The notes under the pieces were generated by a model. The model saw nothing but the letters and a program-made list of their open reading frames with translations, did no database searches and was not told the origin of the DNA. 64,000 nucleotides of DNA from an uncultured Bacteroidaceae bacterium (GTDB lineage Bacteria > Bacteroidota > Bacteroidia > Bacteroidales > Bacteroidaceae), in the NCBI GenBank assembly GCA_905235575.1, contig CAJOLZ010000005.1, positions 84,818-148,817 of the forward strand, in the 5' to 3' direction. The translations under genes were made by a program, and so were the position numbers. Below are positions 28,711 through 40,415 of the stretch, one piece after another (the first letter of the stretch is position 1; every line of letters begins with the position of its first letter).

Positions 28711-29286
28711 TTATTCTGCAATCTGCTGCAATGCCCTCTCCAAACGGCTGGAAAGGACAGTGCCCAGTGCCACCTGTCCGTCGGGCGTGACGAGGTAGAG
28801 TGTGGGAATCCACTTCACGCCATAGGCGGCAGCGACGTCGCTGTCGCGGAATCTGCGCAACTCGCTTCCCTGCGGATAGGGTATGCCATAGTCGGCAGTG
28901 GCCTGCTGCCATGCGTCGCGGTCGGTGTCGAACGAGATGGCTGCGAAAGCGATGCCCCGCTCGTGGTAGGTTTCGTAGAGACGGAGCACCTCGGGCAGGT
29001 CGCGCCGACAGTCGGGACACCACGAGGCCCAGAAGTCAATCACCGTCCACTGTCCTGCGAAATCACTCAGACGAAGCGTGTCACCGTCGAGCGTGGGCAG
29101 GGCGAAATCGGGTGCCGTGCTGCCTTGCGGCAGAAGTTCTGCGGCATACTGGAGGTCGAGCGAATCTTCGGCAAGCGTGTCTAACTGGAGGGCGGAAAGC
29201 CAGTCGGCGTTTTCCTTCCCCTTCTGCGTGCAGGCGCCGAGCAGGAAAATGGACGCCAGGAGCACGGGAATTATGCTGTACTTCAT
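28711..29286 (-). CDS. TlpA-like thiol-disulfide oxidoreductase lipoprotein
   Basis: A 191-residue lipoprotein (lipobox LLGAC at residues 15-19) with a thioredoxin-like domain from about residue 55. The redox motif is WCPDC in VIDFWASWCPDCRRDLPE, and the cis-proline is in WIPTLYL. It probably works at the periplasmic face in disulfide reduction or a stress-related reductase chain. It belongs to the AhpC/TSA-TlpA group common in Bacteroidales. Its 3' end faces GHL10 copy 2 across 23 bp. Confidence 0.86.
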   Translation of the reverse strand: MKYSIIPVLLASIFLLGACTQKGKENADWLSALQLDTLAEDSLDLQYAAELLPQGSTAPDFALPTLDGDTLRLSDFAGQWTVIDFWASWCPDCRRDLPEVLRLYETYHERGIAFAAISFDTDRDAWQQATADYGIPYPQGSELRRFRDSDVAAAYGVKWIPTLYLVTPDGQVALGTVLSSRLERALQQIAE

Positions 29287-29394
29287 TTTGTTGATTTTTT
29301 AAGTTCTTTCTATTCCTTATTTATAATGGGTCGCAAAGATTGAGGCGTCCGTCCGCCGCAGCGGTCATCGGGAGAGGCCTCGGTTTTTCTGCTG

Positions 29395-29402
29395 CAAATA
29401 TA
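29395..29402 (-). promoter_or_regulatory. Possible -7 box of tlpA-like gene
   Basis: TATATTTG on the minus strand lies about 110 nt before ATG 29286. A weaker AATCTTTG lies nearer, around 29332-29339, so the choice is open. Confidence 0.4.
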
Positions 29403-29459
29403 CAAATAAGCAGGGGATGTGCCAAGGCGGCATTCGATTTTCTTCGACCCTGCGGAAAA

Positions 29460-29539
29460 CGCACCACGTTTTTCGAGCTGACGCACCGTGGTGCGAAGGG
29501 CAACGCAGCGTGCTGCGACAGGCGTCGCACCACGGTGCG
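29460..29539. repeat. 22-bp-pitch palindromic array F (4 units)
   Basis: Units begin at 29460 (degenerate on its right side), 29482, 29504 and 29526; the last is CGCACCACGGTGCG. The array ends 3 bp before the stop codon of the response-regulator gene, so it is immediately 3' of that gene. Confidence 0.88.
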
Positions 29540-29542
29540 TTT

Positions 29543-30202
29543 TCAGATGTAGTATTCCATCAGGTCCACCAACCCCGTACGCAGGGCATATTTGGTGGCT
29601 TCGTAGACGGTGTTCACCGAGAGTTTCCGGAAGATGTTTTTCTTGTGCGTCACGATGGTGTGCACACTGCTGAAGCGTTCTGCCGCTATCTCCTTGACGG
29701 ATTTTCCCATCGCTATGAGCCTCAGAATCTCGGTCTCGGTCGGGGTGAGCGACTCACGTTTCTCTTCGTTTTCGGCAACGGCCGTCACCAGCAGGTTGGT
29801 GATGCGGTGGCAGAGATAACGGTCTGCGGCGAGGCTGTAGTGGAGGGCCAGCAGCACTTCGTCGGCACTGTTGTCCTTGAGCAAGAGCGAGTATTGGGGA
29901 TTTCGCGACAGGCGCAGTATGGCGCTCTCGGGAAGGTCGTCGGCAAAGACTATCCACCGTGTCTCGGAATACTCCTGCGCCAGTGCTTCGAGTTCCTCGG
30001 CATTGTTGAGGTGCGAAGTGGCAAAATCCAGAAGTACGGTGGCGTCGGGCGAGCGTTGCAGATGTCGCGTAAGTTCGCCGGCTGAACGTGCCTCGAGCAG
30101 CGTGACGGGAGCAATGGTGTCGAGGCGTTTCTCGGCAAGATATCGCAGCCCCAGCCGCGTGAGGTCTTGCTGATCGGCTATGATAATGGTCTGTGGATTC
30201 AT
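29543..30202 (-). CDS. LuxR/NarL-type response regulator
   Basis: A 219-residue two-domain protein. The receiver-like domain (residues 1-130) has IIIADQQDL at the N-terminus and a probable phospho-acceptor in VLLDFATSH, with LLLKDNS as the lysine loop. The C-terminal LuxR HTH (LTPTETEILRLIAMGKSVKEIA, then VSSVHTIVTHKKNIFRKL-like residues) is well conserved. No histidine kinase is adjacent. Its ATGA overlaps the 3' end of the upstream PLP-enzyme gene, so the two are translationally coupled; target genes are unknown. Confidence 0.85.
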   Translation of the reverse strand: MNPQTIIIADQQDLTRLGLRYLAEKRLDTIAPVTLLEARSAGELTRHLQRSPDATVLLDFATSHLNNAEELEALAQEYSETRWIVFADDLPESAILRLSRNPQYSLLLKDNSADEVLLALHYSLAADRYLCHRITNLLVTAVAENEEKRESLTPTETEILRLIAMGKSVKEIAAERFSSVHTIVTHKKNIFRKLSVNTVYEATKYALRTGLVDLMEYYI

Positions 30203-31374
30203 TTTTCAAGTGCTTGAATGATGTCTTCGAGGAGGTCTTCGGGGTCCTCGAGGCCTATGGAGAGGCGTATTGTTTTTTCCGAAACGTCGATGGCATTCCG
30301 CTGCTCGGGCGTGAAGTTCCCGAAGATGGTCGTGGCGGGATGGATGGCGAGCGTACGGCTGTCGAAGAGGTTGGTGGCACGGTGTACGAGGCGGAGGCTG
30401 TCGATGAAGTGGAAGCAGTCGTCCTGCGAAGGAAGGTCGATGCAGAACATGGCTCCCGAGGTGGCTCCGAACTGACGGCGTGCCAGGGTGTAGTACGGAT
30501 TGTCGGACAGGCCGATGTAGTTCACCCGTTCTATGCACGGATGGCCGAGCAGGCTGTTGGCCAGCTGGAGGGCTGTCTGCGCCTGGCGACTGTATCGCGT
30601 GTGGAGCGTCTCCAGCCCGAGTGTCTGCATGTAGGCAGCCTGCGGCGTCATGTATCCGCCCACGTTGAAGAGCATTTCCTGCTTCAGGATAGGGTTTATC
30701 TGGGGGAAGGTGCCGTAGTCTATGACAACTCCGCCCAGCGATGTGGCTCCGCCGGAGATGTATTTGGTGGTGCTGACCACTTCGAAATCCACACCGAGAC
30801 TCTTGGCGGAATACTCGGTGAAGGGTATCATGGTGGTGTCGGCCACCAGCGGTATGCCGTTCTCATGGACTATCTCTGCCAGCGCACCTATGTCGGCGAC
30901 TTCCATCTGGGGGTTTGTCACGGTCTCCAGATAGATGCAACAGACCTGCGGTGTTATGTTTTGACGCACCAGTTCGGGACGTGTGAGGTCGAGGAAGATG
31001 GTCTTGACGCCGAAACGCGCGAGGGTTTTGTCCAGAAGCGAATAGGTGTTGCCGAAAAGGTGGGGCGAACTGATGATGGTGCGGCCCTGCGAGGCGATGG
31101 ACAGCAGCAGGTTGGCAATGGCGCCCATGCCGCTGCCGAAAGCTGTCACGTGGGCAGCGCCTGTGACGGAACGCACACGATTCTCGAAGAACGTGACGGT
31201 GGGGTTCATCACACGACTATAGTCGGGAGCCTTCACCTTATTTGTGAAAGCCTTGGCCATATCGGCTGCCGTGGCAAATTCGTACGATGCGGTCTGATAG
31301 ATGGGCATATTGAGCGCACCGTAGGGGTCGTGGCTCGGATAGTTCGTGAGGAGTGTCTTGGTTGTAGTCTTCAT
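30199..31374 (-). CDS. Cys/Met metabolism PLP-dependent enzyme (MetB/MetC/MetY family)
   Basis: A 391-residue PLP enzyme of the trans-sulfuration family. The N-terminus has PIYQTASYEF, then YSRVMNPT, the loop GSGMGAI, ADTTMIPF (cofactor Asp), and the Schiff-base lysine in VSTTKYISGG, with the C-terminal RLSIGLEDPEDLLEDI. It may be O-acetylhomoserine sulfhydrylase, cystathionine gamma-synthase or a lyase; sequence alone does not decide. It lies between the MalY-type gene and the response regulator, all on one strand, suggesting a sulfur amino-acid unit. Confidence 0.86.
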   Translation of the reverse strand: MKTTTKTLLTNYPSHDPYGALNMPIYQTASYEFATAADMAKAFTNKVKAPDYSRVMNPTVTFFENRVRSVTGAAHVTAFGSGMGAIANLLLSIASQGRTIISSPHLFGNTYSLLDKTLARFGVKTIFLDLTRPELVRQNITPQVCCIYLETVTNPQMEVADIGALAEIVHENGIPLVADTTMIPFTEYSAKSLGVDFEVVSTTKYISGGATSLGGVVIDYGTFPQINPILKQEMLFNVGGYMTPQAAYMQTLGLETLHTRYSRQAQTALQLANSLLGHPCIERVNYIGLSDNPYYTLARRQFGATSGAMFCIDLPSQDDCFHFIDSLRLVHRATNLFDSRTLAIHPATTIFGNFTPEQRNAIDVSEKTIRLSIGLEDPEDLLEDIIQALEK

Positions 31375-31443
31375 TGAATCTGTCGTTTTTTATTCCTGAG
31401 GGTATAAGTCGGATGTCATCCTTCCTTTACCGTTTCTTTATCA

Positions 31444-32634
31444 TTATTCTTTATTCAACCCGCGTGCCTCGTAGGCCTGGCGCAACTGGTCGAGCGCCTG
31501 TCTGAGGACGGAGCGCGGCGTTCCCACGTTGAGGCGCATGAATCCCGTGCCTCCTGTGCCGAAGATGGCTCCGTCGTTGAGAGCCAGATGGGCTTCGTCG
31601 ATGAAAAGATGGAGCAACTGACGATGGTCGAGACCTGTTGGACGGCAGTCGAGCCACACGAGGAACGAGGCATCGGGGCGCATGGGGCGTATGAGGGGCA
31701 GGTGTGCGCGGCAGTAGTCTTCCACGAAGTCGATGTTCCCCTCCACATAGTGCAGCATCTGCTGTCGCCATTCTTCGCCGTAGCGATAAGCCGCGAGGGT
31801 GGCAATGGGCGCAAAGAGTGTGGGTTCGTCGAGTTCGTTGGCGTGGAGCCATCGGTAGAAGGGACGTCGCAGTTCCTCGTTGGGAACGATGGCGTAACTG
31901 CTCACCAGTCCGGCGATATTGAAGGTCTTGCTGGGCGCCTGCAGCGTGATGCTCCATTGGGCAGCCTCGTCGCTGACGGTGGCAAAGGGCACATGTCGGT
32001 GGCCAGGGAGCGTGAGGTCGCAGTGTATCTCGTCGCTCACGACCACAATTTTTCGCTCGGCGCAGAAACGGGCCAAACGACGCAACGTGTCCTCGTCCCA
32101 GCAGACGCCCCCGGGGTTGTGGGGATTGCTGAGAATGAGCAGGCGGCACTTGGCATCGGCAACGCGTTCCAGGCCCTCAAAATCCATCTCGTATCGACCG
32201 TCAGTCCGCAGCAGGAGCGGGTTCTCGACGACCTCACGGCCGTTGCCCTGCGGCGTGAGACGGAACGGATGATAGACGGGCGGCTGGATGATGACTTTCT
32301 CGTCGGGACGGCAGAAGACATTGACGGCAAAGCCGATTCCCTTGACAACACCGGGCACGAAGGTGAGCCACGACTGCTCAATCTGCCAATCGTGGTGGCT
32401 GCGAATCCACTCAATGATGGTGGGCCACAGCTCGGGAGGGTCGGCCGTATAACCGAAGATGGGGTGTTCGAGTCTCTTTTTCAGTGCGTTGGTGATGAAG
32501 GGCGGTGTCGCGAAATCCATGTCGGCGACCCACAGCGGCAGCAAGTCGTCTCGGCCCCAGCGTGGCAACAAAGCCTCGTGTTTGAGGTCGCCAGAGCCCC
32601 GTCGCTCTATGATGGTATCGAAGTCGTATCTCAT
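31444..32634 (-). CDS. MalY/PatB-type aminotransferase (probable cystathionine beta-lyase)
   Basis: A 396-residue fold-type I PLP enzyme of the MalY/PatB group, which cleave cystathionine to homocysteine. MRYDFDTIIERRGSGDLKH and LPLWVADMDFATPP are the family N-terminus. ILSNPHNPGGVCW, SDEIHCDLTLPGH and the PLP lysine in APSKTFNIAG follow, and the C-terminus has MRLNVGTPRSVL. ATG 32634 is chosen because the open frame upstream overlaps the promoter. Together with the next gene it could complete a route to methionine. Confidence 0.9.
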   Translation of the reverse strand: MRYDFDTIIERRGSGDLKHEALLPRWGRDDLLPLWVADMDFATPPFITNALKKRLEHPIFGYTADPPELWPTIIEWIRSHHDWQIEQSWLTFVPGVVKGIGFAVNVFCRPDEKVIIQPPVYHPFRLTPQGNGREVVENPLLLRTDGRYEMDFEGLERVADAKCRLLILSNPHNPGGVCWDEDTLRRLARFCAERKIVVVSDEIHCDLTLPGHRHVPFATVSDEAAQWSITLQAPSKTFNIAGLVSSYAIVPNEELRRPFYRWLHANELDEPTLFAPIATLAAYRYGEEWRQQMLHYVEGNIDFVEDYCRAHLPLIRPMRPDASFLVWLDCRPTGLDHRQLLHLFIDEAHLALNDGAIFGTGGTGFMRLNVGTPRSVLRQALDQLRQAYEARGLNKE

Positions 32635-32694
32635 TCCGATGTTCTTATCCTCTTTTATATATCGCCATAGCATTGCGTGGGCGATTTTTCTACG

Positions 32695-32702
32695 CAAAGG
32701 TA
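32695..32702 (-). promoter_or_regulatory. -7 box of malY-type gene
   Basis: TACCTTTG on the minus strand lies about 60 nt before ATG 32634 and probably serves the three-gene run down to the response regulator. Confidence 0.55.
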
Positions 32703-32891
32703 CGTCGCTTGTGATTTGTACGCAAGACTATAACGATATTTTAGAAATATATTCCATATAGACACACGCGAGCAGAACTAAGACACGTAAAGCAGTGCGA
32801 TTCTGAACGCTCCGCAGAACGCCACGAACAGGATTTCACCGTCCTATGGCGAGTCTGAGGCAGCCCGCACATCAGCAACATACGCACGAAG

Positions 32892-33208
32892 AATCCTTAC
32901 AAATATCTCATTTCGGTTCTCGTCGGAAAAGAAAAATCCGTCTCACAGCGCGTTGCGAACGTTGACGCACCGTGCTGCGACGCGTGTCGCACCACGGTGC
33001 GTTTCCGCCCGAACCACTTACCGTCGAGAATTTCATGAGAAAGAAGAACGTCTCCGAGAAAATACAGCACTTGAAAATCAAGCACTTAATTTCGCACCAA
33101 ACCGAGTACCTCACCCCAGCGCAGCCAACCCCATCCATACTCACACTTCCTCACCACACATTTCGCAGCCCCTCGTCCCACGCACGAAACCGCCATCTTC
33201 CGATTTTA
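32892..33208 (+). repeat. 317-bp interspersed element, copy 2
   Basis: It begins AATCCTTACAAATATCT and ends CATCTTCCGATTTTA. It aligns without gaps to the copy at 34386-34702, at roughly 85-90% identity by eye, with palindromic units at the same offsets (74 and 96 from the start). It has no obvious terminal inverted repeats or target duplications. It lies in the same orientation as copies 1 and 3. Confidence 0.85.
32944..33001. repeat. 22-bp-pitch palindromic array G (3 units)
   Basis: Units begin at 32944 (partly decayed), 32966 (CGCACCGTGCTGCG) and 32988 (CGCACCACGGTGCG), inside element copy 2. Confidence 0.88.
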
Positions 33209-33367
33209 TGATAAATCCAAATGATCGATTCGAGACAATGAGAGCAGAAAGCTCAGGATAAAAAAAATGAACCCGGCGCAACACCAGACTCATTTACAAT
33301 TGAACAATAGTATTTAATTCTCCCAACTTTATGGGTTCACATCAAATCAGTTCTTCCGATTCGCGGC

Positions 33368-34000
33368 TTACTTCTTGAATCTCTTTTCTACAAGACTGGC
33401 CAAGAAATTAGCCACTTGCTCAACCTGATAACTGCCGACATTGATTACCAAGTCATAGTGGCGTGAATCATAGCGCGTGGTTCCGGCAAAGGTTTTCGTG
33501 AAGGTTTCACGAGCCTCATCGGTTTCATTGATAATTTGGGAGGCCTGCTTTTCGTCCACATTATACTTCTGACAGATACGACGAATACGGTTTTCCTCAT
33601 TGGCAATGAGGAAAACCTTTGCCACCTGGGGATCGTCACGGAAAATGTGGAAAGCCGAACGTCCAAGGATGATACACGACTCCTTTTGCACCAAGTCACG
33701 AAGTATCTGTGCCTCTGCTTGATACACTTTCATAGAGGTAACCTCCTTATTGGATTCCGACTGACGGATGCCCATATCACAGAACTGGTTGTAGAAGTTG
33801 CAGAAATCTTCCCACCAGGGCTTCTTCTTGGCTTTCACCTTTTCAATCTCCTCCGTAGTCAGGTTAAAACGGCTTGTCAACGTTTCCAAGAGCTTTCGGT
33901 CATAGACTTTCACGCCCAACAATTCACCGAGTCTTTTGGCGATGGCCGACCCGTTGGTTCCACATTCGCGGTTTATGGCAACTACAAATTTATTTTCCAT
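33368..34000 (-). CDS. Cytidylate-kinase-like family protein
   Basis: A 210-residue P-loop-type kinase-like protein. The N-terminus FVVAINRECGTNGSAIAKRLGELLGVKVYDRKLL matches the cytidylate-kinase-like group (Pfam PF13189 type), where the nucleotide loop is ECGTNGSAI rather than a classic GxxxxGKS. An arginine-rich lid (ENRIRRICQKYNVDEKQA) and HYDLVINVGSY near the C-terminus follow. It is not the housekeeping Cmk and its substrate is unknown. The gene stands alone, bracketed by two direct copies of the 317-bp element. Confidence 0.82.
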   Translation of the reverse strand: MENKFVVAINRECGTNGSAIAKRLGELLGVKVYDRKLLETLTSRFNLTTEEIEKVKAKKKPWWEDFCNFYNQFCDMGIRQSESNKEVTSMKVYQAEAQILRDLVQKESCIILGRSAFHIFRDDPQVAKVFLIANEENRIRRICQKYNVDEKQASQIINETDEARETFTKTFAGTTRYDSRHYDLVINVGSYQVEQVANFLASLVEKRFKK

Positions 34001-34385
34001 AATTGAGTGGTTTAAGATTCGACTTCAAGTAATGTCACAGATATATACGACCCATAACATCCACAAAATTACGGAGATTTTTTCAACGCGCCAAATTCAT
34101 TGAGAGAAATCCGAAAAATCTATTGGAATCATCATGATTTCCGACGACATAATTATCCCGATTCTGTCATTTGTATTTATGTCAGAGTGATATTCGTTTT
34201 TGAGCAAGCACTTTTGTCGAACTAATGCCCGATTCGGGTTTGAGTTAAGAGCTGGAAATTGAGTATCTGACAAAATTATAGAAATTTTCCCATATCGTGA
34301 ATGAGTTTTGCAAGGGATTTGACAGAGTGACGGACAAAAAAGTCTCTTATCTCATCATTCAGAATCCCTCATCCCGGACTGAGGT
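34001..34385. other. AT-rich intergenic region upstream of cytidylate-kinase-like gene
   Basis: It holds the minus-strand promoter described separately. The rest is AT-rich relative to neighbouring genes. I recognise no gene, RNA or further repeat before element copy 3 begins. Confidence 0.5.
34064..34095 (-). promoter_or_regulatory. Promoter of cytidylate-kinase-like gene
   Basis: TAATTTTG (34071-34064) with TTTG 20 nt upstream (in AATTTGGCGCG on the minus strand) and ATG about 60 nt downstream. Confidence 0.55.
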
Positions 34386-34702
34386 AATCCTTACAATTAT
34401 CTCATCTCGTTTCTCGTCGGGAAAGAAAAATCCGTTTCGCACCGCGTTGCGAACGCTGACGCACCGTGCTGCGACGCCCGTCGCACCACGGTGCGTTTCC
34501 GCCCGGACCACTGTCCGTCGAGAATTTCACAAGAAAGAGAAATGTCTCGAAGAAAATGCAACCTCTGAAAATCAAGCACTTAATTTCACGTCAAACCGAA
34601 CACCTCACCCCAGCGCAGCCAAGCGCATCCATTCTCACACTTCCTCATCCCGCATTTCGCCGCCCCTCGCCCCACACGTCGAACCGCCATCTTCCGATTT
34701 TA
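34386..34702 (+). repeat. 317-bp interspersed element, copy 3
   Basis: It begins AATCCTTACAATTATCT and ends CATCTTCCGATTTTA, with length and internal landmark spacing identical to copies 1 and 2. It lies 1,494 bp from copy 2 in direct orientation, just before the nifJ terminator. Confidence 0.85.
34438..34495. repeat. 22-bp-pitch palindromic array H (3 units)
   Basis: Units begin at 34438 (CGCACCGCGTTGCG), 34460 (CGCACCGTGCTGCG) and 34482 (CGCACCACGGTGCG), inside element copy 3. Confidence 0.9.
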
Positions 34703-34722
34703 AGACAAAGAGCAGCAGAGAC

Positions 34723-34759
34723 AAAAAAAGGAGCACCCGAATTGTCGGATGCTCCTTTT
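34723..34759 (-). terminator. Intrinsic terminator of the PFOR gene
   Basis: On the minus strand an 11-bp stem (GGAGCATCCGA pairing with TCGGGTGCTCC, one G-T pair) with loop CAAT is followed by seven T residues. It lies 24 nt after the gene's stop codon. Confidence 0.85.
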
Positions 34760-34782
34760 GATTATAGAGTTATCAGAGTTTC

Positions 34783-38358
<3,576 letters not shown>

Positions 38359-38389
38359 AACTTTTTTCTTGGTTTTATTTTGAATACAA

Positions 38390-38420
38390 CAAATTTAATT
38401 AGTGTCTTTGCTTATTTCAA
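38390..38420 (-). promoter_or_regulatory. Promoter of the PFOR gene
   Basis: TAAATTTG (38397-38390) with TTG about 20 nt upstream. The -33 box falls over the 3' end of the ATPase gene. Confidence 0.6.
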
Positions 38421-39598
38421 TATAGGAATCCGTACATCCAGAGTGGTATTTCCTGTCCTTCACCCTCGGTGATGTCCGACAGGGCATATATGACATCAGT
38501 ATTCTTTCGTCGAGGTATCTCCGAACATATGCGGAAACGCTGCGTATTATCCACAATAAATGTGCTGCTTCGGTCACCCATCCTCACATCATGACGTCCC
38601 CAAAGCGCATTTTGGAAGAATGTCTCAAGCATAGTCTGCTTGTCCACTCTGCCAGGCATCATGGCATACATCAGATTGGGATTGTGTAGCAGCAACAGCG
38701 AAGGCTTCTTGGGGAAGTCCTCATCCTGACGATATACCATGTTTATCAATCGTGCATCGCTCAGATATTTGATGTAATTCATCACCGTGGCACGCGATGT
38801 CTGTGTCTCTGCTGCCAGTTGGGTAACATTCGGAGCACCACTCTCATCGGTTGCTACCAGATATAGCAGTTTCTTGATGCGACTGAGATATTTCAGTTCT
38901 ATTTGCTTAATGAGCAGGATGTCTACCTCAATCATCATGTTCATCACCTTGAGCAGATTCTCCGAGAAGTTCGTATTCTCAAGAAAGAACGGGTAGTAAC
39001 CGTGATGGACGTATGCCTGAAAATATTCCAATGGATTCACCTGTTCCATCACTTCACGCGAAATACGCTCGTGGCGATTCTGGATTTCACGCAATCCATA
39101 GGTGCGAAGATTGAGTCCAAGCGTCAGATTCAAAAATTCACGGAACGAGAATCCACGCAGGTTGTAGCTGGCCACGATGCCGTTCAGTTCGGGATTTTCC
39201 TCCTTGAGACGCATCACACTGCTGCCCGTGAACACCACACGCAGCCGGGTACAATGGTCGTAGATGGCCCGAAGTTCACGGCTCCAGTCTGGGTGTTTGA
39301 ACACTTGGTCTATGAGAAGCACTTGTCCGCCTGCCTGCTGATATTCACAGGCGAACTGGAAGAGTGTCTTTCCCTGAAAATAAAAATTGTTCATGTTGAT
39401 GTACAGGCACCTGTGATCCTGTGCACCGAAATTCTCACTGGCATATTGCAGCAGGAAGGTTGTTTTACCCACGCCACGGCTTCCTTTGATGCCGATAAGA
39501 CGTGCCTTCCAGTCTATTTCGTCCATCAGTGCACGACGCAGTACAGGCTGCATGTGCTCCACTAAATACTGATGTGTCCGAAAGAAAGAATCCAACAT
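38417..39598 (-). CDS. AAA_14-type ATPase (DUF4143-containing family)
   Basis: A 393-residue protein of the AAA_14/DUF4143 group, common in Bacteroidales and of uncertain role. Walker A is GIKGSRGVGKTTFLLQ (around residue 40), Walker B-like QVLLIDQVFKH, and sensor-like VFTGSSVMRL. A winged-helix-like segment (NVTQLAAETQTSRATVMNYIKYLSDARLI) is followed by a C-terminal region with a possible nuclease-like fold (DRSSTFIVD). Some relatives have been suggested to belong to mobile or toxin-like systems, but nothing nearby supports that. It stands alone. Confidence 0.82.
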   Translation of the reverse strand: MLDSFFRTHQYLVEHMQPVLRRALMDEIDWKARLIGIKGSRGVGKTTFLLQYASENFGAQDHRCLYINMNNFYFQGKTLFQFACEYQQAGGQVLLIDQVFKHPDWSRELRAIYDHCTRLRVVFTGSSVMRLKEENPELNGIVASYNLRGFSFREFLNLTLGLNLRTYGLREIQNRHERISREVMEQVNPLEYFQAYVHHGYYPFFLENTNFSENLLKVMNMMIEVDILLIKQIELKYLSRIKKLLYLVATDESGAPNVTQLAAETQTSRATVMNYIKYLSDARLINMVYRQDEDFPKKPSLLLLHNPNLMYAMMPGRVDKQTMLETFFQNALWGRHDVRMGDRSSTFIVDNTQRFRICSEIPRRKNTDVIYALSDITEGEGQEIPLWMYGFLY

Positions 39599-39623
39599 AC
39601 CCGAAAATGATGATTTTGCGATG

Positions 39624-39631
39624 CAAAGATA
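39624..39631 (-). promoter_or_regulatory. -7 box of AAA ATPase gene
   Basis: TATCTTTG on the minus strand, about 26 nt before ATG 39598. Confidence 0.55.
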
Positions 39632-39686
39632 GCAATTATCTCGCTAAATTGCAAAGTCTACTTAACAAAAAGTGGCAGTTAAGTAA

Positions 39687-40415
39687 TTATTTTTCGGGAA
39701 AGAGGTCAATGTGCCGCATTTGCTGCATGATTGCCGACTGTCTTTTCAGCATGTAGGCCGAAGGATGCGCGCTGTCATACTGCAAAGGCTTGGGCAAAGT
39801 TGCTGCAATCAGTGCACAATTTGGACGAGTCAAGTCCTTGGACGAGCGACCGAAGTGCAACTGTGCCACAGCCTCGGCTCCATATATCCCATCTCCCATC
39901 TCAATGGAGTTCAGATAGACTTCCATGATGCGATGTTTTCCCCAGACAACCTCAATAAGTGCAGTGAAGTACACCTCAAGCCCTTTGCGGAGCCACGATC
40001 TCGAGGGCCACAGGAAAACATTCTTGGCTGTTTGTTGACTGATGGTACTGCCGCCACGAATGCGTTTGCCTGAGCGACGTTCGTCGATGGCATGTCCTAT
40101 TTCGGTGAAGTCAAAGCCATGATGTGTCAGGAAGCGCTGGTCCTCGCTTGCCATCACAGCGACAGGCATGTAAACTGACATAGAGTCGAGCGGCACCCAG
40201 TGGTGGCGCAGCCTCATTTTCTCGCCGTGGCTCACTTGCTGTACACAACGGATGACCATCAGCGGAGTGACGTATACCGGACACCACCGAAGGACAATAA
40301 CAGAAAGGATTGTGCTCCCGAAAAACAGGAACACAATCCATCTAAATATCTGCTGAAGTTTCCTAAGAAAGTTCAAGACGAACTTACTGGAGTGTGCCGG
40401 CGTTAGCAGCAGCAA
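39687..40415 (-). CDS. mtgA: MtgA, monofunctional peptidoglycan glycosyltransferase (GT51)
   Basis: A protein of about 230-242 residues with one N-terminal membrane segment (WIVFLFFGSTILSVIVL) and a GT51 domain that polymerises lipid II glycan strands at the outer face of the inner membrane. Visible motifs are MASEDQRFLTHHGFD (catalytic Glu), RGGSTISQQTAKNVFL, KHRIMEVYLNSIEMG and YGAEAVAQLHF. No ATG precedes the membrane segment; the start is a TTG, either at 40415 (overlapping the OmpA gene by 32 nt) or at 40376 (8 nt after that gene's stop). It is co-directional with the OmpA-like gene. Confidence 0.9.
   Translation of the reverse strand: MLLLTPAHSSKFVLNFLRKLQQIFRWIVFLFFGSTILSVIVLRWCPVYVTPLMVIRCVQQVSHGEKMRLRHHWVPLDSMSVYMPVAVMASEDQRFLTHHGFDFTEIGHAIDERRSGKRIRGGSTISQQTAKNVFLWPSRSWLRKGLEVYFTALIEVVWGKHRIMEVYLNSIEMGDGIYGAEAVAQLHFGRSSKDLTRPNCALIAATLPKPLQYDSAHPSAYMLKRQSAIMQQMRHIDLFPEK

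Larger units (their letters stand above)
32703..33367. other. Intergenic region with 317-bp element, no credible gene
   Basis: Between the malY-type promoter and the 3' end of the cytidylate-kinase-like gene. About 190 bp of unrecognised sequence is followed by element copy 2 (32892-33208). Nearer the kinase gene, TGAACCC (33268-33274) and GGGTTCA (33333-33339) form an inverted repeat with a 58-nt loop, a weak candidate for a 3' structure. Open frames here lack family features. Confidence 0.6.

Noticed and set aside
33268..33339. Terminator of the cytidylate-kinase-like gene
   Set aside because: TGAACCC/GGGTTCA pair only 7 bp across a 58-nt loop and no T-run follows on the minus strand, so it is too weak to call.
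34297..34761. Protein-coding gene in element copy 3
   Set aside because: The frame consists of repeat sequence and ends in the PFOR terminator; the matching frame in copy 2 differs in length, so the element conserves DNA spacing rather than a protein.
38417..39598. Toxin or defence-system ATPase
   Set aside because: AAA_14/DUF4143 proteins are common chromosomal genes in Bacteroidales, and no partner gene of a defence or toxin-antitoxin system lies next to it.
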